Below, piece after piece: positions 45,514 to 54,404 of a stretch of DNA of 64,000 bases (positions are counted from its first letter, which is position 1; each line of letters opens with the position of its first letter). A program made the position numbers and the translations under genes. The stretch covers positions 620,001 to 684,000 of the forward strand of contig NZ_JAGFNU010000001.1 in the NCBI RefSeq assembly GCF_018457175.1, written 5' to 3'. This DNA comes from Pseudohalocynthiibacter aestuariivivens. Its GTDB lineage: Bacteria > Pseudomonadota > Alphaproteobacteria > Rhodobacterales > Rhodobacteraceae. The notes under the pieces are model-generated. The model was not told where the DNA came from. It made no database searches and saw nothing but the letters and a program-made list of their open reading frames with translations.

Positions 45514-46596
45514 CTAGTGGTTTCCAAAGCGACTTGGGCTAAGTGCCGTAACTGTGACGGCGTCGATTTCCGGTTGCTTCCCTTCAATCAGGTCAGCCGC
45601 CAGTTTACTTGCCGCTGGTGAGGTTTGAAAGCCGTATCCACCTTGCCCGGCGACCCAGAAAAAATCACTTTGCTTTGGGTCAAATCCAATAACGAGCGAT
45701 CGGTCCGGTGCGAAGGTACGCAACCCTGCCCAACTGGTTTCAAGGCGTGTGACCGGTTCTGTCACCATCGCCTCGTACCGCGCGAGCCCTTCGGCAAGCA
45801 CCATGTCGTCCGCCCAGGCATCGTGCGGCTCAACCGGGTCTTCTTCGGCGGGGGACACCAGCAGCTTTCCTGCATCGGGTTTGGAATACCAGCTTTCGCC
45901 GGGCCCAAACATCATTGGCCAGCTACTGACATCGTGCCCACCCGGGGCAGGTAAACGTGCCATGGAGCGGCGATAGGGCTGAACGCCAAGCGGTTTAACC
46001 CCCGCAAGGTTTGCGACATGGTCAACCCAGGCACCTGCCGCATTCACCAGTAGCCGGGCCTCGTATGTTCCTTTGCTGCTGTCGACCTGCCAGCCGTTTT
46101 GGGTGTGTTCAATGGCAGTCACATGCGCATTGGTCAGGATTTCTCCACCATTGCCCCGCGCCTCGCGTGCGAAATTTTGGATCAAAAGGTCTGTATCTAT
46201 GTCCCAGGCTTCGGCGTGGTAGCCAAACTGTGTCGCGGTTGCAGGGTTCAGGATCGGGACATGTGCCAGCGCCTCATCCCGGCTGATCCGCGTCATTTCC
46301 ATGATTTCACAATCTCTGGCAAACAGATCTTCCTGTTCCACGCCACCCAGCAAAAGCATGCCGCGCGGTGATAGAACTCCGCCGTTTGCGTCGCGATGAT
46401 ACGTGTAGCTCGCTTTGTTCAGCGCCACGGTGCTGGGCAAACCATACGTGCCTTCAAACATTGCAGCGGACCGGCCAGAGGCGTGGTAGCCAAGCCCGGA
46501 TTCACCCTCAAGCAATGTTACAGTTCCCAGATGCGACAGGCGGGCAGCAGCGGATATTCCGGCAATACCGCCGCCAATAATCAAGAAATCGCGCAT
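45514..46596 (-). CDS. FAD-dependent oxidoreductase, D-amino acid oxidase (DAO) family
   Basis: 360 residues. N-terminal dinucleotide fold [21 protein letters not shown], then GYHASGRSAAMFEGTYG near residue 38 (the flavin-contacting region), LVNAAGAWVDHVANLAG near 190 and the C-terminal FWVAGQGGYGFQTSPAASKL near 315. This is a DAO-family amine or amino-acid oxidoreductase, resembling glycine oxidase and D-amino acid dehydrogenases; substrate unknown. Its ATG overlaps the aldo/keto reductase stop by one base, so the pair is coupled. Confidence 0.85.
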   Translation of the reverse strand: MRDFLIIGGGIAGISAAARLSHLGTVTLLEGESGLGYHASGRSAAMFEGTYGLPSTVALNKASYTYHRDANGGVLSPRGMLLLGGVEQEDLFARDCEIMEMTRISRDEALAHVPILNPATATQFGYHAEAWDIDTDLLIQNFAREARGNGGEILTNAHVTAIEHTQNGWQVDSSKGTYEARLLVNAAGAWVDHVANLAGVKPLGVQPYRRSMARLPAPGGHDVSSWPMMFGPGESWYSKPDAGKLLVSPAEEDPVEPHDAWADDMVLAEGLARYEAMVTEPVTRLETSWAGLRTFAPDRSLVIGFDPKQSDFFWVAGQGGYGFQTSPAASKLAADLIEGKQPEIDAVTVTALSPSRFGNH

Positions 46597-47531
46597 CAGG
46601 CTTCTTCCAGTCGATCTGTCGCAGGAGGTGGAGTAGGGGATAGGTCACACATTCTTTGGTAAAGCGCATCAGACATTTCAAATTTGCCCGCTGATAAAGA
46701 AGGACGCAGCTGTTCAACGGATCTCGCGCTGATGATCGGTGCCGTGACCGCAGGGTTCTGCGCGACCCATGCTACGGCAAGCGTTGCCGGATGCTGGCCA
46801 ACCTCTGCGGCCAGTTCTTTCAATGCGCTTGCCGCCTCATGCATCCAATCGGGGCTGTAACGCTTTGTGTAGCTGCTGTCATCAAGCAGGCGCCCACCTT
46901 CACCTCTCGCATATTTCCCGGTGAGCAATCCGCCGCCCAGTGGAGAATAGGGTGCAATGGCAATGCTTTCGGACAAAGCCATCGGAAGAATCTCAACCTC
47001 TGCCTGACGTTTTACGAGGTTATACATTGGCTGCAATATCGAGATCGGCAGATCAAACTCTGCGGCAACATTTGCGGCCTTCATGACCTGCCATGCCGAA
47101 AAATTCGACAATCCGACATATCGAATTTTTTCTGCATCACGCAGCGTGGCCAACGCCTCAAAACTTTCCGCCAGTTCTGTATCGCCGTCCCATTTATGTA
47201 GGTAAAGAATATCAACCATATCCATGCCAAGCCGCGCCCGGCTTTTGTCAAACTGCGCGTTTATGTTGGCGGCACCTGCGCCATCTTTCCACGCACATTT
47301 GGTCGCGATAATCAGTTTCTCTCGCTCTGGCCCAGCGAACTTTCCAAGCAAGGTTTCAGAGGCGCCATCGGTGTACACATAAGCGGTGTCGAAAAAGTTT
47401 ATTTCCGCCACGCGGCAGGCATCATACATACCGCGTGATTCATCGGCACTGGCTTTGCCGCCAAACTGCATAGCGCCAAAACAAAGTGCAGAGGGCGCGG
47501 TTCCATCGGGACTGGTGAGCAGGTTTTTCAT
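46596..47531 (-). CDS. Aldo/keto reductase
   Basis: 311-residue TIM-barrel NADPH-dependent reductase. The catalytic tetrad is visible: Asp in NFFDTAYVYTDG near residue 50, Tyr a few residues on, Lys in IIATKCAWK near 78 and His in ILYLHKWDGD near 113. VGLSNFSAWQV near 140 is a family signature. It reduces aldehydes or ketones; substrate unknown. It forms a two-gene unit with the downstream DAO-type oxidase, which suggests oxidation of an amine followed by reduction of the product, but this is inference. Confidence 0.88.
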   Translation of the reverse strand: MKNLLTSPDGTAPSALCFGAMQFGGKASADESRGMYDACRVAEINFFDTAYVYTDGASETLLGKFAGPEREKLIIATKCAWKDGAGAANINAQFDKSRARLGMDMVDILYLHKWDGDTELAESFEALATLRDAEKIRYVGLSNFSAWQVMKAANVAAEFDLPISILQPMYNLVKRQAEVEILPMALSESIAIAPYSPLGGGLLTGKYARGEGGRLLDDSSYTKRYSPDWMHEAASALKELAAEVGQHPATLAVAWVAQNPAVTAPIISARSVEQLRPSLSAGKFEMSDALYQRMCDLSPTPPPATDRLEEA

Positions 47532-47675
47532 GGAGAGAAACTGGCACGCACCGAAGCAAAGGAAAAGCCCAATTTATGCTTGAACGAGGTAACAAGCCGC
47601 AGCGCTCTCTTGTCTGGACCAACGCGATAGCCTAGACCGGGCAAAATTAGAGAATTCGCAAGGATATCGCTGCTC

Positions 47676-49013
47676 ATGCGCCTGACCCGCTACTTTCTTC
47701 CCGTGCTGAAAGAAAACCCTTCAGAAGCGTCAATTGTTAGCCACCGCTACATGCTGCGCGCTGGCATGATCAAACAGTCAAGCGCCGGTATCTATTCCTG
47801 GTTACCGCTTGGATTCAAAGTGCTGAAGAACATCGAAAACATCGTGCACGAAGAACAAATTCGTGCCGGGCATATCCCGATGCTGATGCCAACGATACAG
47901 CCTGCGGACCTCTGGCGTGAAAGCGGTCGTTACGAAGACTATGGCGAAGAAATGCTGCGGATCAAAGACCGGCACGGGCATGACATGTTGTTTGGCCCCA
48001 CCAACGAAGAGATGATCACTGATATCTTTCGCGCGCATGTTGGCAGCTACAAAGACCTGCCACTAACGCTTTATCACATTCAGTGGAAATTCCGCGATGA
48101 ACGCCGCCCACGGTTTGGTGTGATGCGGGGCCGTGAGTTTTACATGAAAGACGGCTATAACTTCGACCTTTCAAAAGAAGATGCTTTGCACGCCTACAAC
48201 CGCCATTTGGTCAGCTACCTTCGGACCTATGAACGTATGGGTTTGCAGGCCATACCTATGCGCGCTGATTCAGGGCCAATTGGCGGCGATGACACGCACG
48301 AATTTCTGGTCCTCGCCGATACCGGAGAAAGCGAAGTTTTCTACGACAGCGCGATCACTGACCTGAAATTTGGCGACCGCGAGATAGACTATGACTCGGT
48401 CGAGCAATGCCAAAATGTTCTTGAAGAATTCACCTCTCGCTATGCCCGCACAGATGAAACTCATGACGAAGCTGCCTTTGCCAATGTGCCGGAAGAACGC
48501 CGCCGCTCTGCGCGAGGCATCGAGGTTGGGCAGATTTTCTATTTCGGCACGAAGTATTCCGAGTCGATGGGGGCAACAGTCATCAACGATAAGCAGGAGC
48601 AGATTCCGGTTCATATGGGCAGTCACGGGATTGGCGTCAGCCGTCTGGTCGGCGCGATTATTGAGGCCAGCCATGACGACAAGGGCATAATCTGGCCCGA
48701 AGGCGTGACTCCGTTCCATTGTGGGATTGTGAACCTCAAGCAGGGCGATGCAGAGGCAGATGCCGCATGTGAAGCACTATATAGCGCACTTGAGTCTCAC
48801 GGACTTGAGCCGCTTTATGATGACCGCAACGAACGCGCGGGCGGAAAATTCGCAACGATGGATCTGATTGGCTTGCCGTGGCGGATCACCGTCGGCCCAC
48901 GCGGATTGAAAAACGGGGTAGTTGAGTTGACCAGCAGGAGAACCGGGGAAAGCCAAGAAATGGCACCGGACGCGGCAGTTGCGCGCGTCGCCGAAATTTA
49001 CGCAAACCTCTGA
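47676..49013 (+). CDS. proS: Proline--tRNA ligase (short form without editing domain)
   Basis: 445-residue class II aminoacyl-tRNA synthetase. Motif 1 lies in [28 protein letters not shown] near residue 22, motif 2 in [28 protein letters not shown] near 135 and motif 3 in [16 protein letters not shown] near 315. The usual bacterial INS editing insert between motifs 2 and 3 is missing, giving the short alphaproteobacterial form. AAGGA lies upstream of ATG 47676. It is followed by a cluster of hairpins and then the lol genes. Confidence 0.95.
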   Translation: MRLTRYFLPVLKENPSEASIVSHRYMLRAGMIKQSSAGIYSWLPLGFKVLKNIENIVHEEQIRAGHIPMLMPTIQPADLWRESGRYEDYGEEMLRIKDRHGHDMLFGPTNEEMITDIFRAHVGSYKDLPLTLYHIQWKFRDERRPRFGVMRGREFYMKDGYNFDLSKEDALHAYNRHLVSYLRTYERMGLQAIPMRADSGPIGGDDTHEFLVLADTGESEVFYDSAITDLKFGDREIDYDSVEQCQNVLEEFTSRYARTDETHDEAAFANVPEERRRSARGIEVGQIFYFGTKYSESMGATVINDKQEQIPVHMGSHGIGVSRLVGAIIEASHDDKGIIWPEGVTPFHCGIVNLKQGDAEADAACEALYSALESHGLEPLYDDRNERAGGKFATMDLIGLPWRITVGPRGLKNGVVELTSRRTGESQEMAPDAAVARVAEIYANL

Positions 49014-49022
49014 GTATGGTCC

Positions 49023-49140
49023 AAGAGTTTTATCAAAACTCTTGTCAAAATCTTTTGCAAAGATTTTGGGGCCTCGTGGGCGGGGAAATTTGCCCACCTG
49101 CAGCTCTCGGACTTGACCCCGGGCGTCTGCCCCCACAGAC
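49023..49140. repeat. Cluster of four hairpins between proS and lolC
   Basis: Four inverted repeats in a row: AAGAGTTTT / AAAACTCTT (49023-49031, 49035-49043), CAAAATCTTT / AAAGATTTTG (49046-49055, 49059-49068), GTGGGC / GCCCAC (49076-49081, 49092-49097) and GTCTG / CAGAC (49125-49129, 49136-49140). The first two have 9- and 10-bp perfect stems with 3-base loops. Density is far above chance; I recall similar mosaics in Rhodobacterales intergenic regions but could not check. Confidence 0.75.
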
Positions 49141-49167
49141 TTTGTACAACAAAAACGGAGAGCAGTT

Positions 49168-50445
49168 TTGACCGGCCCTTTCGCACGCTTTGAATGGTTG
49201 ATCGCATGGCGATATCTGCGCGCACGCCGCACCGAAGGCGGGGTCAGCGTTATGACCTGGATATCGTTGATCGGTATTATGCTGGCTGTCGCCGCCCTGA
49301 TCATCACCATGGCCGTGCGTGCCGGGTTCCGCGCGGAATTTGTTGATACAATTCTTGGCGCGAACGCGCATGTCACCCTCTACAACTCTTCTATCGTGAC
49401 CGAAACCGGCCAGATCACGCGGGTTATTGATGACTACGCAGAAAAAGCTGAAGCTGTAAGGGCGGTCCCCGGCGTTGTTCGTGCAGCCCCTCTGGTTAAG
49501 GGTCAGGTCATGGCCAACAACCAAAGCTACAACATTGGTGTTCAGGTCTTCGGCATTGCGCTTGAGGACCTTAAGGGGATACCGCGGATCGCGGATGCAA
49601 ATACCGGGCAGGGCGATATAGCGCGGTTTGACGAGGGGATCGCACTTGGCGCGGGTGTCGCAACTGACCTTGGTGTTGGGATCGGTGGCCGAATCAGGCT
49701 GATCTCTCCCAATGGCGTGCGCACTGCGATGGGCACCAGCCCGCGCGTTAAGGCCTATGAGGTTGTCTATATCTTTTCTGCGGGCCGCTATGACATCGAC
49801 CATACCCGCGTCTATATGCCGTTCGCCGAAGCGCAGAGTTATTTCAACCGCGAGGGTTTGGCGGATGAACTTGAAATCATGGTTGAAAATCCCGAACTCG
49901 TCGATGAACTGAACGCCGATTTGATGAAAGCAGGGGGCGAGCGAACGCTGCTCTGGACATGGCGGGATGCCTCGGGCTCTTTCCTGCGTGCGCTTGATAT
50001 CGAAGATACGGTGATGTTCGTTCTGATGGCGGTTCTTGTGCTTATCGCTTCGCTCAACATCATTTCGGGTCTTGTGATGCTTGTGAAAAACAAGGGCCGC
50101 GACATCGGGATTTTGCGAACCATGGGCCTTACGGAAGGGTCCGTCTTGCGGGTGTTCTTTATCTGTGGCGCGCTTGTCGGGCTGATTGGCACTCTATTGG
50201 GTGTGGTTCTTGGGTGCCTGTTTGCAGTCTATTTCGACACGATCCTCGCTTTTGTGAACAGCGCGACAGGTGGCGAAGTCTGGGATGCATCCGTTCGTGG
50301 TATCTACAGGCTCCCGGCCAAGCTCATGCTGGGGGATGTGCTTGCCGCAGTTGCCCTGTCACTTGGTTTGTCCTTTGTTATCACGCTTTTCCCCGCACGC
50401 CGCGCTGCACGGATGAACCCGGTAGAGGCGCTGCGTTATGAGTAA
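49168..50445 (+). CDS. lolC: Lipoprotein-releasing ABC transporter permease, LolC/LolE type
   Basis: 425 residues: one N-terminal helix ([23 protein letters not shown]), a large periplasmic domain and three C-terminal helices of the FtsX fold ([35 protein letters not shown] near residue 290). This is the permease that extracts lipoproteins from the inner membrane for LolA. Only one permease gene is present, as in many Alphaproteobacteria where a single LolC/E serves both roles. The start is TTG 49168, with GGAG 9 bases upstream and no ATG nearby. It overlaps lolD by 8 bases. Confidence 0.93.
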   Translation: MTGPFARFEWLIAWRYLRARRTEGGVSVMTWISLIGIMLAVAALIITMAVRAGFRAEFVDTILGANAHVTLYNSSIVTETGQITRVIDDYAEKAEAVRAVPGVVRAAPLVKGQVMANNQSYNIGVQVFGIALEDLKGIPRIADANTGQGDIARFDEGIALGAGVATDLGVGIGGRIRLISPNGVRTAMGTSPRVKAYEVVYIFSAGRYDIDHTRVYMPFAEAQSYFNREGLADELEIMVENPELVDELNADLMKAGGERTLLWTWRDASGSFLRALDIEDTVMFVLMAVLVLIASLNIISGLVMLVKNKGRDIGILRTMGLTEGSVLRVFFICGALVGLIGTLLGVVLGCLFAVYFDTILAFVNSATGGEVWDASVRGIYRLPAKLMLGDVLAAVALSLGLSFVITLFPARRAARMNPVEALRYE

Positions 50446-51115
50446 TGCCGTTTTGGAACTTGAAGGTATCAGCAAAGCCTACAACAAGGGAAAGATCAGT
50501 GAAGTTTCCGTACTTAAAGGTGCAGATCTCAAACTAAGCGAAGGCGAGATCGTTGCCCTTGTTGCTCCTTCCGGGGCTGGCAAATCGACCCTTTTGCATA
50601 TCGCCGGATTGTTAGACACGCCTGACAGTGGCGTCATTCGCATTGCGGGCGAGGAGGTGGCGCATCTTTCAGATCGCCGTCGCACGGCGATACGGCGGGC
50701 GGGTGTCGGGTTTATCTATCAGTTTCACCACCTGTTGCCGGAATTTTCGGCGCTTGAAAATATCGTTCTGCCGCAGCTTGCCAATGGCACGGCGCAAGCT
50801 GCTGCAGAGGCGCATGCGACCAGCCTGCTGAGCCGCGTCGGGATTGCAGAGCGGGCGCATCACCGCCCCGCAGAACTTTCTGGCGGAGAACAGCAGCGCG
50901 TTGCCTTTTGCCGCGCACTTGCCAATCAGCCGCGTCTTTTACTGGCGGACGAGCCTACGGGAAACCTTGATCCTGAAACCTCGGATCAGGTCTTTGGAAC
51001 ATTGGTGGAACTTGTCCGCGAAACGGGTTTGTCAGCCTTGATCGCCACACATAACCTTGACCTTGCCGCCCGGATGGACCGGGTGATGCATTTGGAGCAT
51101 GGGGTGCTCGTCTAA
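50438..51115 (+). CDS. lolD: Lipoprotein-releasing ABC transporter ATP-binding protein
   Basis: 225-residue ABC ATPase of the MacB/LolD subgroup. Walker [10 protein letters not shown] near residue 46, Q-loop [18 protein letters not shown] near 89-105 (the FHHLLPEF segment is typical of LolD), signature LSGGEQQR near 147 and Walker [16 protein letters not shown] near 165. It powers the LolC/E permease encoded directly upstream with an 8-base overlap. Confidence 0.95.
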   Translation: MSNAVLELEGISKAYNKGKISEVSVLKGADLKLSEGEIVALVAPSGAGKSTLLHIAGLLDTPDSGVIRIAGEEVAHLSDRRRTAIRRAGVGFIYQFHHLLPEFSALENIVLPQLANGTAQAAAEAHATSLLSRVGIAERAHHRPAELSGGEQQRVAFCRALANQPRLLLADEPTGNLDPETSDQVFGTLVELVRETGLSALIATHNLDLAARMDRVMHLEHGVLV

Positions 51116-51147
51116 CTTTTTTCAAGGCAAATGCCGAAGGATTTGAA

Positions 51148-52125
51148 ATGCCCGAAGTAACGCTAGATCAAATAGAAAAAGCAACGCACGCGGCCCTGAC
51201 CTATCATGGGGCAGAACCCTGGATTGCGACAGAGGTTGCACGCGCCGTTCGCGCTGCTGAATCCGTCGGCAACAAAATCTGCGGGCTTTACTATCTTGAA
51301 AGCTATTGCCAACAACTCAAATCCGGCCGCGTTAAAGGTGATGTGGAACCAGTTGTCAGCCGTCCGCGGCCCGGCGCAATTTCTGTCGATGCGCGCTATG
51401 GTTTTGCACAACCTGCCTTTGCACGTGCATTGCCGCAAGCGCTTGATGCTGCGCGTGAAAATGGCACCGCGACACTTGCCATCTGTCATGCCCACACCTG
51501 CACGTCGCTTGGTTACTTCACAGAACAGATCGCGCGTGCGGGCCTTATCGGGATTGGGTTTACCAATGCATCGCCCATCGTGGCCCCGCCGGGTGGAAAG
51601 ACCCGGATCATTGGCACAAATCCAATCGCTTTTTCAGCACCGGACGGGCAGGGCGGTATCGCGATGCAGTTTGACCAGTCAACCACCACGGTTGCGCTTG
51701 GCAAAATTACCATGGCCAAGGCCGCGGGTGAGGCTATCCCATTAGGTTGGGCCGTAGATGCGAACGGTGAGCCGACCACTGATCCCGCCGCAGCCATTGC
51801 CGGTTCCTTGGTCTCAACGGGCGGCTACAAAGGCTGGGGCTTTGGCCTGATGGCCGAGCTGCTGGCGGCGGGTATGACCGGTGGCGTCGTTTCGCGTGAT
51901 GTAAAACCGCTGAAAGCCCCCGAGGGGCCGCCGCATGACCTTGGCCAGTTCTACATCCTGATGGACCCCGATGTGTCCGGTGCATTCTTTGACCGGATGG
52001 CGCAGGTGCAGGCTGCGATTGACGCCGAAGAAGGCGCGCGCATGCCCGGGGTTGGCAAAAAGCCAATGCAGGTCATAGCTGTTGAAGACAATGTTTGGGA
52101 ATTGGTGCAATCGCTGGCACGATAA
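51148..52125 (+). CDS. Ldh family (malate/L-lactate/ureidoglycolate dehydrogenase type) oxidoreductase
   Basis: 325 residues of the type 2 malate/L-lactate dehydrogenase fold, unrelated to classical Rossmann LDH. Visible blocks: VDARYGFAQPAFARALPQALDAARENGTATL near residue 80, SHTxS-like HAHTCTSLGYFTEQIARAG near 115 with the catalytic His, IGTNPIAFSAPD near 152 and the C-terminal GYKGWGFGLMAELLAAGMTGG near 228. It oxidises a 2-hydroxy acid with NAD(P); substrate uncertain. It lies 32 bases after lolD; AAGGATTTGAA precedes its ATG. Confidence 0.85.
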   Translation: MPEVTLDQIEKATHAALTYHGAEPWIATEVARAVRAAESVGNKICGLYYLESYCQQLKSGRVKGDVEPVVSRPRPGAISVDARYGFAQPAFARALPQALDAARENGTATLAICHAHTCTSLGYFTEQIARAGLIGIGFTNASPIVAPPGGKTRIIGTNPIAFSAPDGQGGIAMQFDQSTTTVALGKITMAKAAGEAIPLGWAVDANGEPTTDPAAAIAGSLVSTGGYKGWGFGLMAELLAAGMTGGVVSRDVKPLKAPEGPPHDLGQFYILMDPDVSGAFFDRMAQVQAAIDAEEGARMPGVGKKPMQVIAVEDNVWELVQSLAR

Positions 52126-52252
52126 AGAAGTGCATCGTATTTTGGCCACGATAGCCCGATACCCAAAAGGTAGCGCTATCTGATGCGGATCAATGTTGCG
52201 CCCGGATGGTTGTGCGAGAGTGATTGAACAAAACAGAAATAGGAGACGTGTT

Positions 52253-52657
52253 GTGGCGACTGGAAAATATCTGACTTTGCTCTTTGCGGCGTGCCTTGCA
52301 GGACCAGCGGTAGCCCAGGACGCGGAAGACGGCCAAGCACTTTACTTGCGCCACTGTGTAAGTTGTCACGGGGCAGAGGCGCTGGGCAGCGGCCCGATGG
52401 CACCGGTTCTTCTTGTTCAGCCAGCGAACCTCAGACAGCTTGCCGCAACAAACGATGGCGTCTTTCCGACCGAACGGGTTGTTGCACGTATCGATGGGCG
52501 TGACCCGTTGGTCAGTCACGGCAGTTCGATGCCCGTTTATGGGGATTTCTTTGAAGGCGATGATACAGCCGTGAAAACACCCGCGGGTCAACCGATCCTG
52601 ACCAGTGCGCCAATCGCTGATTTGCTGGCCTACCTCGAAACGTTGCAGACAGAATAA
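52253..52657 (+). CDS. Small c-type cytochrome (first of tandem pair)
   Basis: 134 residues from GTG 52253, chosen because AGGAGA lies 7 bases upstream and the signal peptide (KYLTLLFAACLAGPAVAQ) starts there. One haem-binding site CVSCHG near residue 37; an axial Met candidate is in SSMPVYGDF near 90. A class I monohaem periplasmic cytochrome, electron carrier of unknown partner. Its downstream neighbour is another cytochrome of the same length and similar layout, 24 bases away, suggesting an old tandem duplication. Confidence 0.85.
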   Translation: MATGKYLTLLFAACLAGPAVAQDAEDGQALYLRHCVSCHGAEALGSGPMAPVLLVQPANLRQLAATNDGVFPTERVVARIDGRDPLVSHGSSMPVYGDFFEGDDTAVKTPAGQPILTSAPIADLLAYLETLQTE

Positions 52658-52681
52658 CGCGGGAAACGAAGGGGCGCAGGT

Positions 52682-53086
52682 ATGAAGTATTTGGCAGGAA
52701 TTGTGGGTCTGGGATTTATTGCCGCCTGCACCGTAGACGCAATGCCGGAACCTTATGAAGGGCAGGCGTTATATGATGACAACTGCGCGATCTGCCATGG
52801 TGCGTCGGGTCGGGGGGACGGTGCTGTTTCCGATGTCACAGGAACCGCACCCAAGGATCTAACACAAATCGCGCTGCGCAACGGCGGGGTTTTTCCACGG
52901 GCAGAGGTGCTGTCGATGATCGACGGTTATCACCGCGAGGCGCTACCGGGGCCGAACATGCCTGAATTCGGTGCGCTGTTACGGGGCGAGCAGGTGCCTG
53001 TTGAGACGGGCGATGGGGTGATGACCCCAACCCCAAGGCCGCTTGCCGCACTTATGATCTATCTTGAAAGCATTCAGGACGGTTAA
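52682..53086 (+). CDS. Small c-type cytochrome lipoprotein (second of tandem pair)
   Basis: 134 residues with a lipoprotein signal (GIVGLGFIAAC, Cys near residue 16), so it is probably membrane-anchored, unlike its soluble twin. Haem site CAICHG near residue 36; Met ligand candidate in GPNMPEFGAL near 92. The internal layout (QALYxxxCxxCHGA, then NGGVFPxxxVxxxIDG) matches the upstream cytochrome closely. The two may exchange electrons; the donor could be a dehydrogenase, but the Ldh-family enzyme upstream is NAD-linked, so that link is weak. Confidence 0.85.
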   Translation: MKYLAGIVGLGFIAACTVDAMPEPYEGQALYDDNCAICHGASGRGDGAVSDVTGTAPKDLTQIALRNGGVFPRAEVLSMIDGYHREALPGPNMPEFGALLRGEQVPVETGDGVMTPTPRPLAALMIYLESIQDG

Positions 53087-53094
53087 GTCCCTCG

Positions 53095-53538
53095 TTAGGC
53101 CAGTTGCGTTACAAACACTCCAACCGCCATGATGCCGATGCCCGCCGCGCGGGTCAGCGACAGGGGCGAGATTTGCGCCCCAAACAGCCCCAGATGGTCA
53201 ATGGCAGCGGCAGAGATCAACTGCCCCAGCAGCACAAAGAACACCGCATTGCCAACGCCGAATTTTGGTGCGGCCCATGTGATGGTCAGCACGTAGAATG
53301 CAACCAGCAGCCCCGCCAGAAACAGGTGCTTTGGCGCGCCGACCGCGTGTTTCAACGGGCCGGGACCTGCGAACATCAGAACAATACCTGTGCCCAGCAA
53401 AGCCACGCAAAACAGGATCATCGCCGCCGCAACCGGCGAGCCGAGCCGTTGCCCAAGGGCTGCATTGAGTGCCGCAAGTATCGGAACGCCAAAGCCAGCA
53501 AGCAGCATGGTAAGCGCGTAAAACATGGTGGGGGGCAT
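53095..53538 (-). CDS. YdcZ-like (DUF606) DMT family small membrane protein
   Basis: 147 residues with five hydrophobic helices, half the size of a normal EamA transporter: YALTMLLAGFGVPILAALNAALGQRLGSP, AAAMILFCVALLGTGIVLMF and AVFFVLLGQLISAAAIDHLG. This fits DUF606/YdcZ proteins, which work as dimers or pairs; substrate unknown. ATG 53538 has CGGAG 6 bases upstream; the open frame upstream runs through a hairpin region and is not used. It converges on the second cytochrome gene with an 8-base gap. Confidence 0.8.
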   Translation of the reverse strand: MPPTMFYALTMLLAGFGVPILAALNAALGQRLGSPVAAAMILFCVALLGTGIVLMFAGPGPLKHAVGAPKHLFLAGLLVAFYVLTITWAAPKFGVGNAVFFVLLGQLISAAAIDHLGLFGAQISPLSLTRAAGIGIMAVGVFVTQLA

Positions 53539-53664
53539 GGCAGACTCCGAATTGGTTTGCCGTAAATTGGGTGAAACCCGCGTTTTGTTCAAGGCGGAAA
53601 CGGCAGGGCCAGATAAGCAGCTTGTGATTTCTGTTAACCCATCGCTGCCTTTGAGGAAGCAACA

Positions 53665-53723
53665 GGCCCGCCCACGCCCCCCACGGGGGCGGGCCCATGA
53701 TCTTGCCAGAGGCAAGATCATGG
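53665..53723. terminator. Two strong hairpins downstream of the parE-linked orphan
   Basis: CCATGATCTTGCC (53695-53707) and GGCAAGATCATGG (53711-53723) form a 13-bp perfect stem with a 3-base loop. Beside it GGCCCGCCC (53665-53673) pairs with GGGCGGGCC (53687-53695). On the minus strand the first hairpin begins 5 bases after the TAG at 53728-53730 that would end the frame-corrected orphan gene. No T run follows, so it may act as an mRNA-end or repeat element instead. Confidence 0.6.
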
Positions 53724-53727
53724 TTGG

Positions 53728-53871
53728 CTAGTCTTCAATAGTATCCTCAAGCTGGTGAGACGCGGCTGAAGAATTTCCTAAATACCATCCAACAGATAAT
53801 GAAATGAGGATTAGTAAAACGTAAACCAAAATCTCGTCTCTATTACGTACCCAGAAACTTCGATTTTTTTT
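53728..53871 (-). other. Alternative-frame C-terminal tail of the parE-linked orphan
   Basis: Reading on from the A8 run in the -1 frame gives about 47 further residues: a basic stretch (NRSFWVRNRDE), a transmembrane helix (ILVYVLLILISLSVGWYLG) and an acidic tail (SHQLEDTIED). A coherent charged-helix-charged pattern and a stop next to a strong hairpin argue that this was or is the true end of the protein. Confidence 0.55.
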
Positions 53872-54404
53872 CTCGTTACTTTACTTGATAACAAATAGGC
53901 GATCACTCTTAAAACAGGCCAAATTAGAAGAAGCGTTAGAATTGAAGCTAGAAAGAAAAGAATGACAAATTCGGTGTCAGCAGTACTTTCCCCGAAAAAG
54001 TTGGCGAGATAATTATAGAAAACACTTACAATCAGAACAAAACACACCCTAGAGACGAGGTCGCCCAGCGGATGTCTCCACCAAACCCATATCGATTTGA
54101 AGTAATCTAGTGAGTTTATAATTGTTAAAACAACGGCCTCTTGTTCGCGAGTTGAATTGATTGAAACTCCCACATCGCTCAATTCCATTGTGATGCCATC
54201 AAATTCAAATTTATAAGGAGAGCTGATATTATTAGCGTTTTTCATTATTTCGCTAACACCTACGTAGACTATAGAATTACTTTCACACTCTACGATTTCT
54301 GGGTCTTCAGCGCTGTCTGAAATTATTCCAACAATATCTTCCACAGAGATTTGAATGGATCGAAGGGGTCCATAAACGTATTTGCTAGGCGGAACAGTCC
54401 TCAA
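53811..54404 (-). CDS. Unrecognised AT-rich membrane protein coupled to parE; probable frameshift near its end
   Basis: 197 residues as read. I do not recognise the family. Residues 1-105 are soluble and acidic, residues about 115-170 hold two hydrophobic helices (VCFVLIVSVFYNYLANFF; FVILFFLASILTLLLIW). Base composition is clearly richer in A+T than the neighbours, suggesting transfer. TTG 54404 overlaps the parE stop (TTGA) with GAGGAG 8 bases upstream. After an A8 run (T8 at 53864-53871 on plus) the frame ends quickly; adding one base, or a -1 ribosomal slip, continues into NRSFWVRNRDEILVYVLLI and a third helix, ending at TAG 53728-53730. Confidence 0.6.
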   Translation of the reverse strand: MRTVPPSKYVYGPLRSIQISVEDIVGIISDSAEDPEIVECESNSIVYVGVSEIMKNANNISSPYKFEFDGITMELSDVGVSINSTREQEAVVLTIINSLDYFKSIWVWWRHPLGDLVSRVCFVLIVSVFYNYLANFFGESTADTEFVILFFLASILTLLLIWPVLRVIAYLLSSKVTRKKIEVSGYVIETRFWFTFY

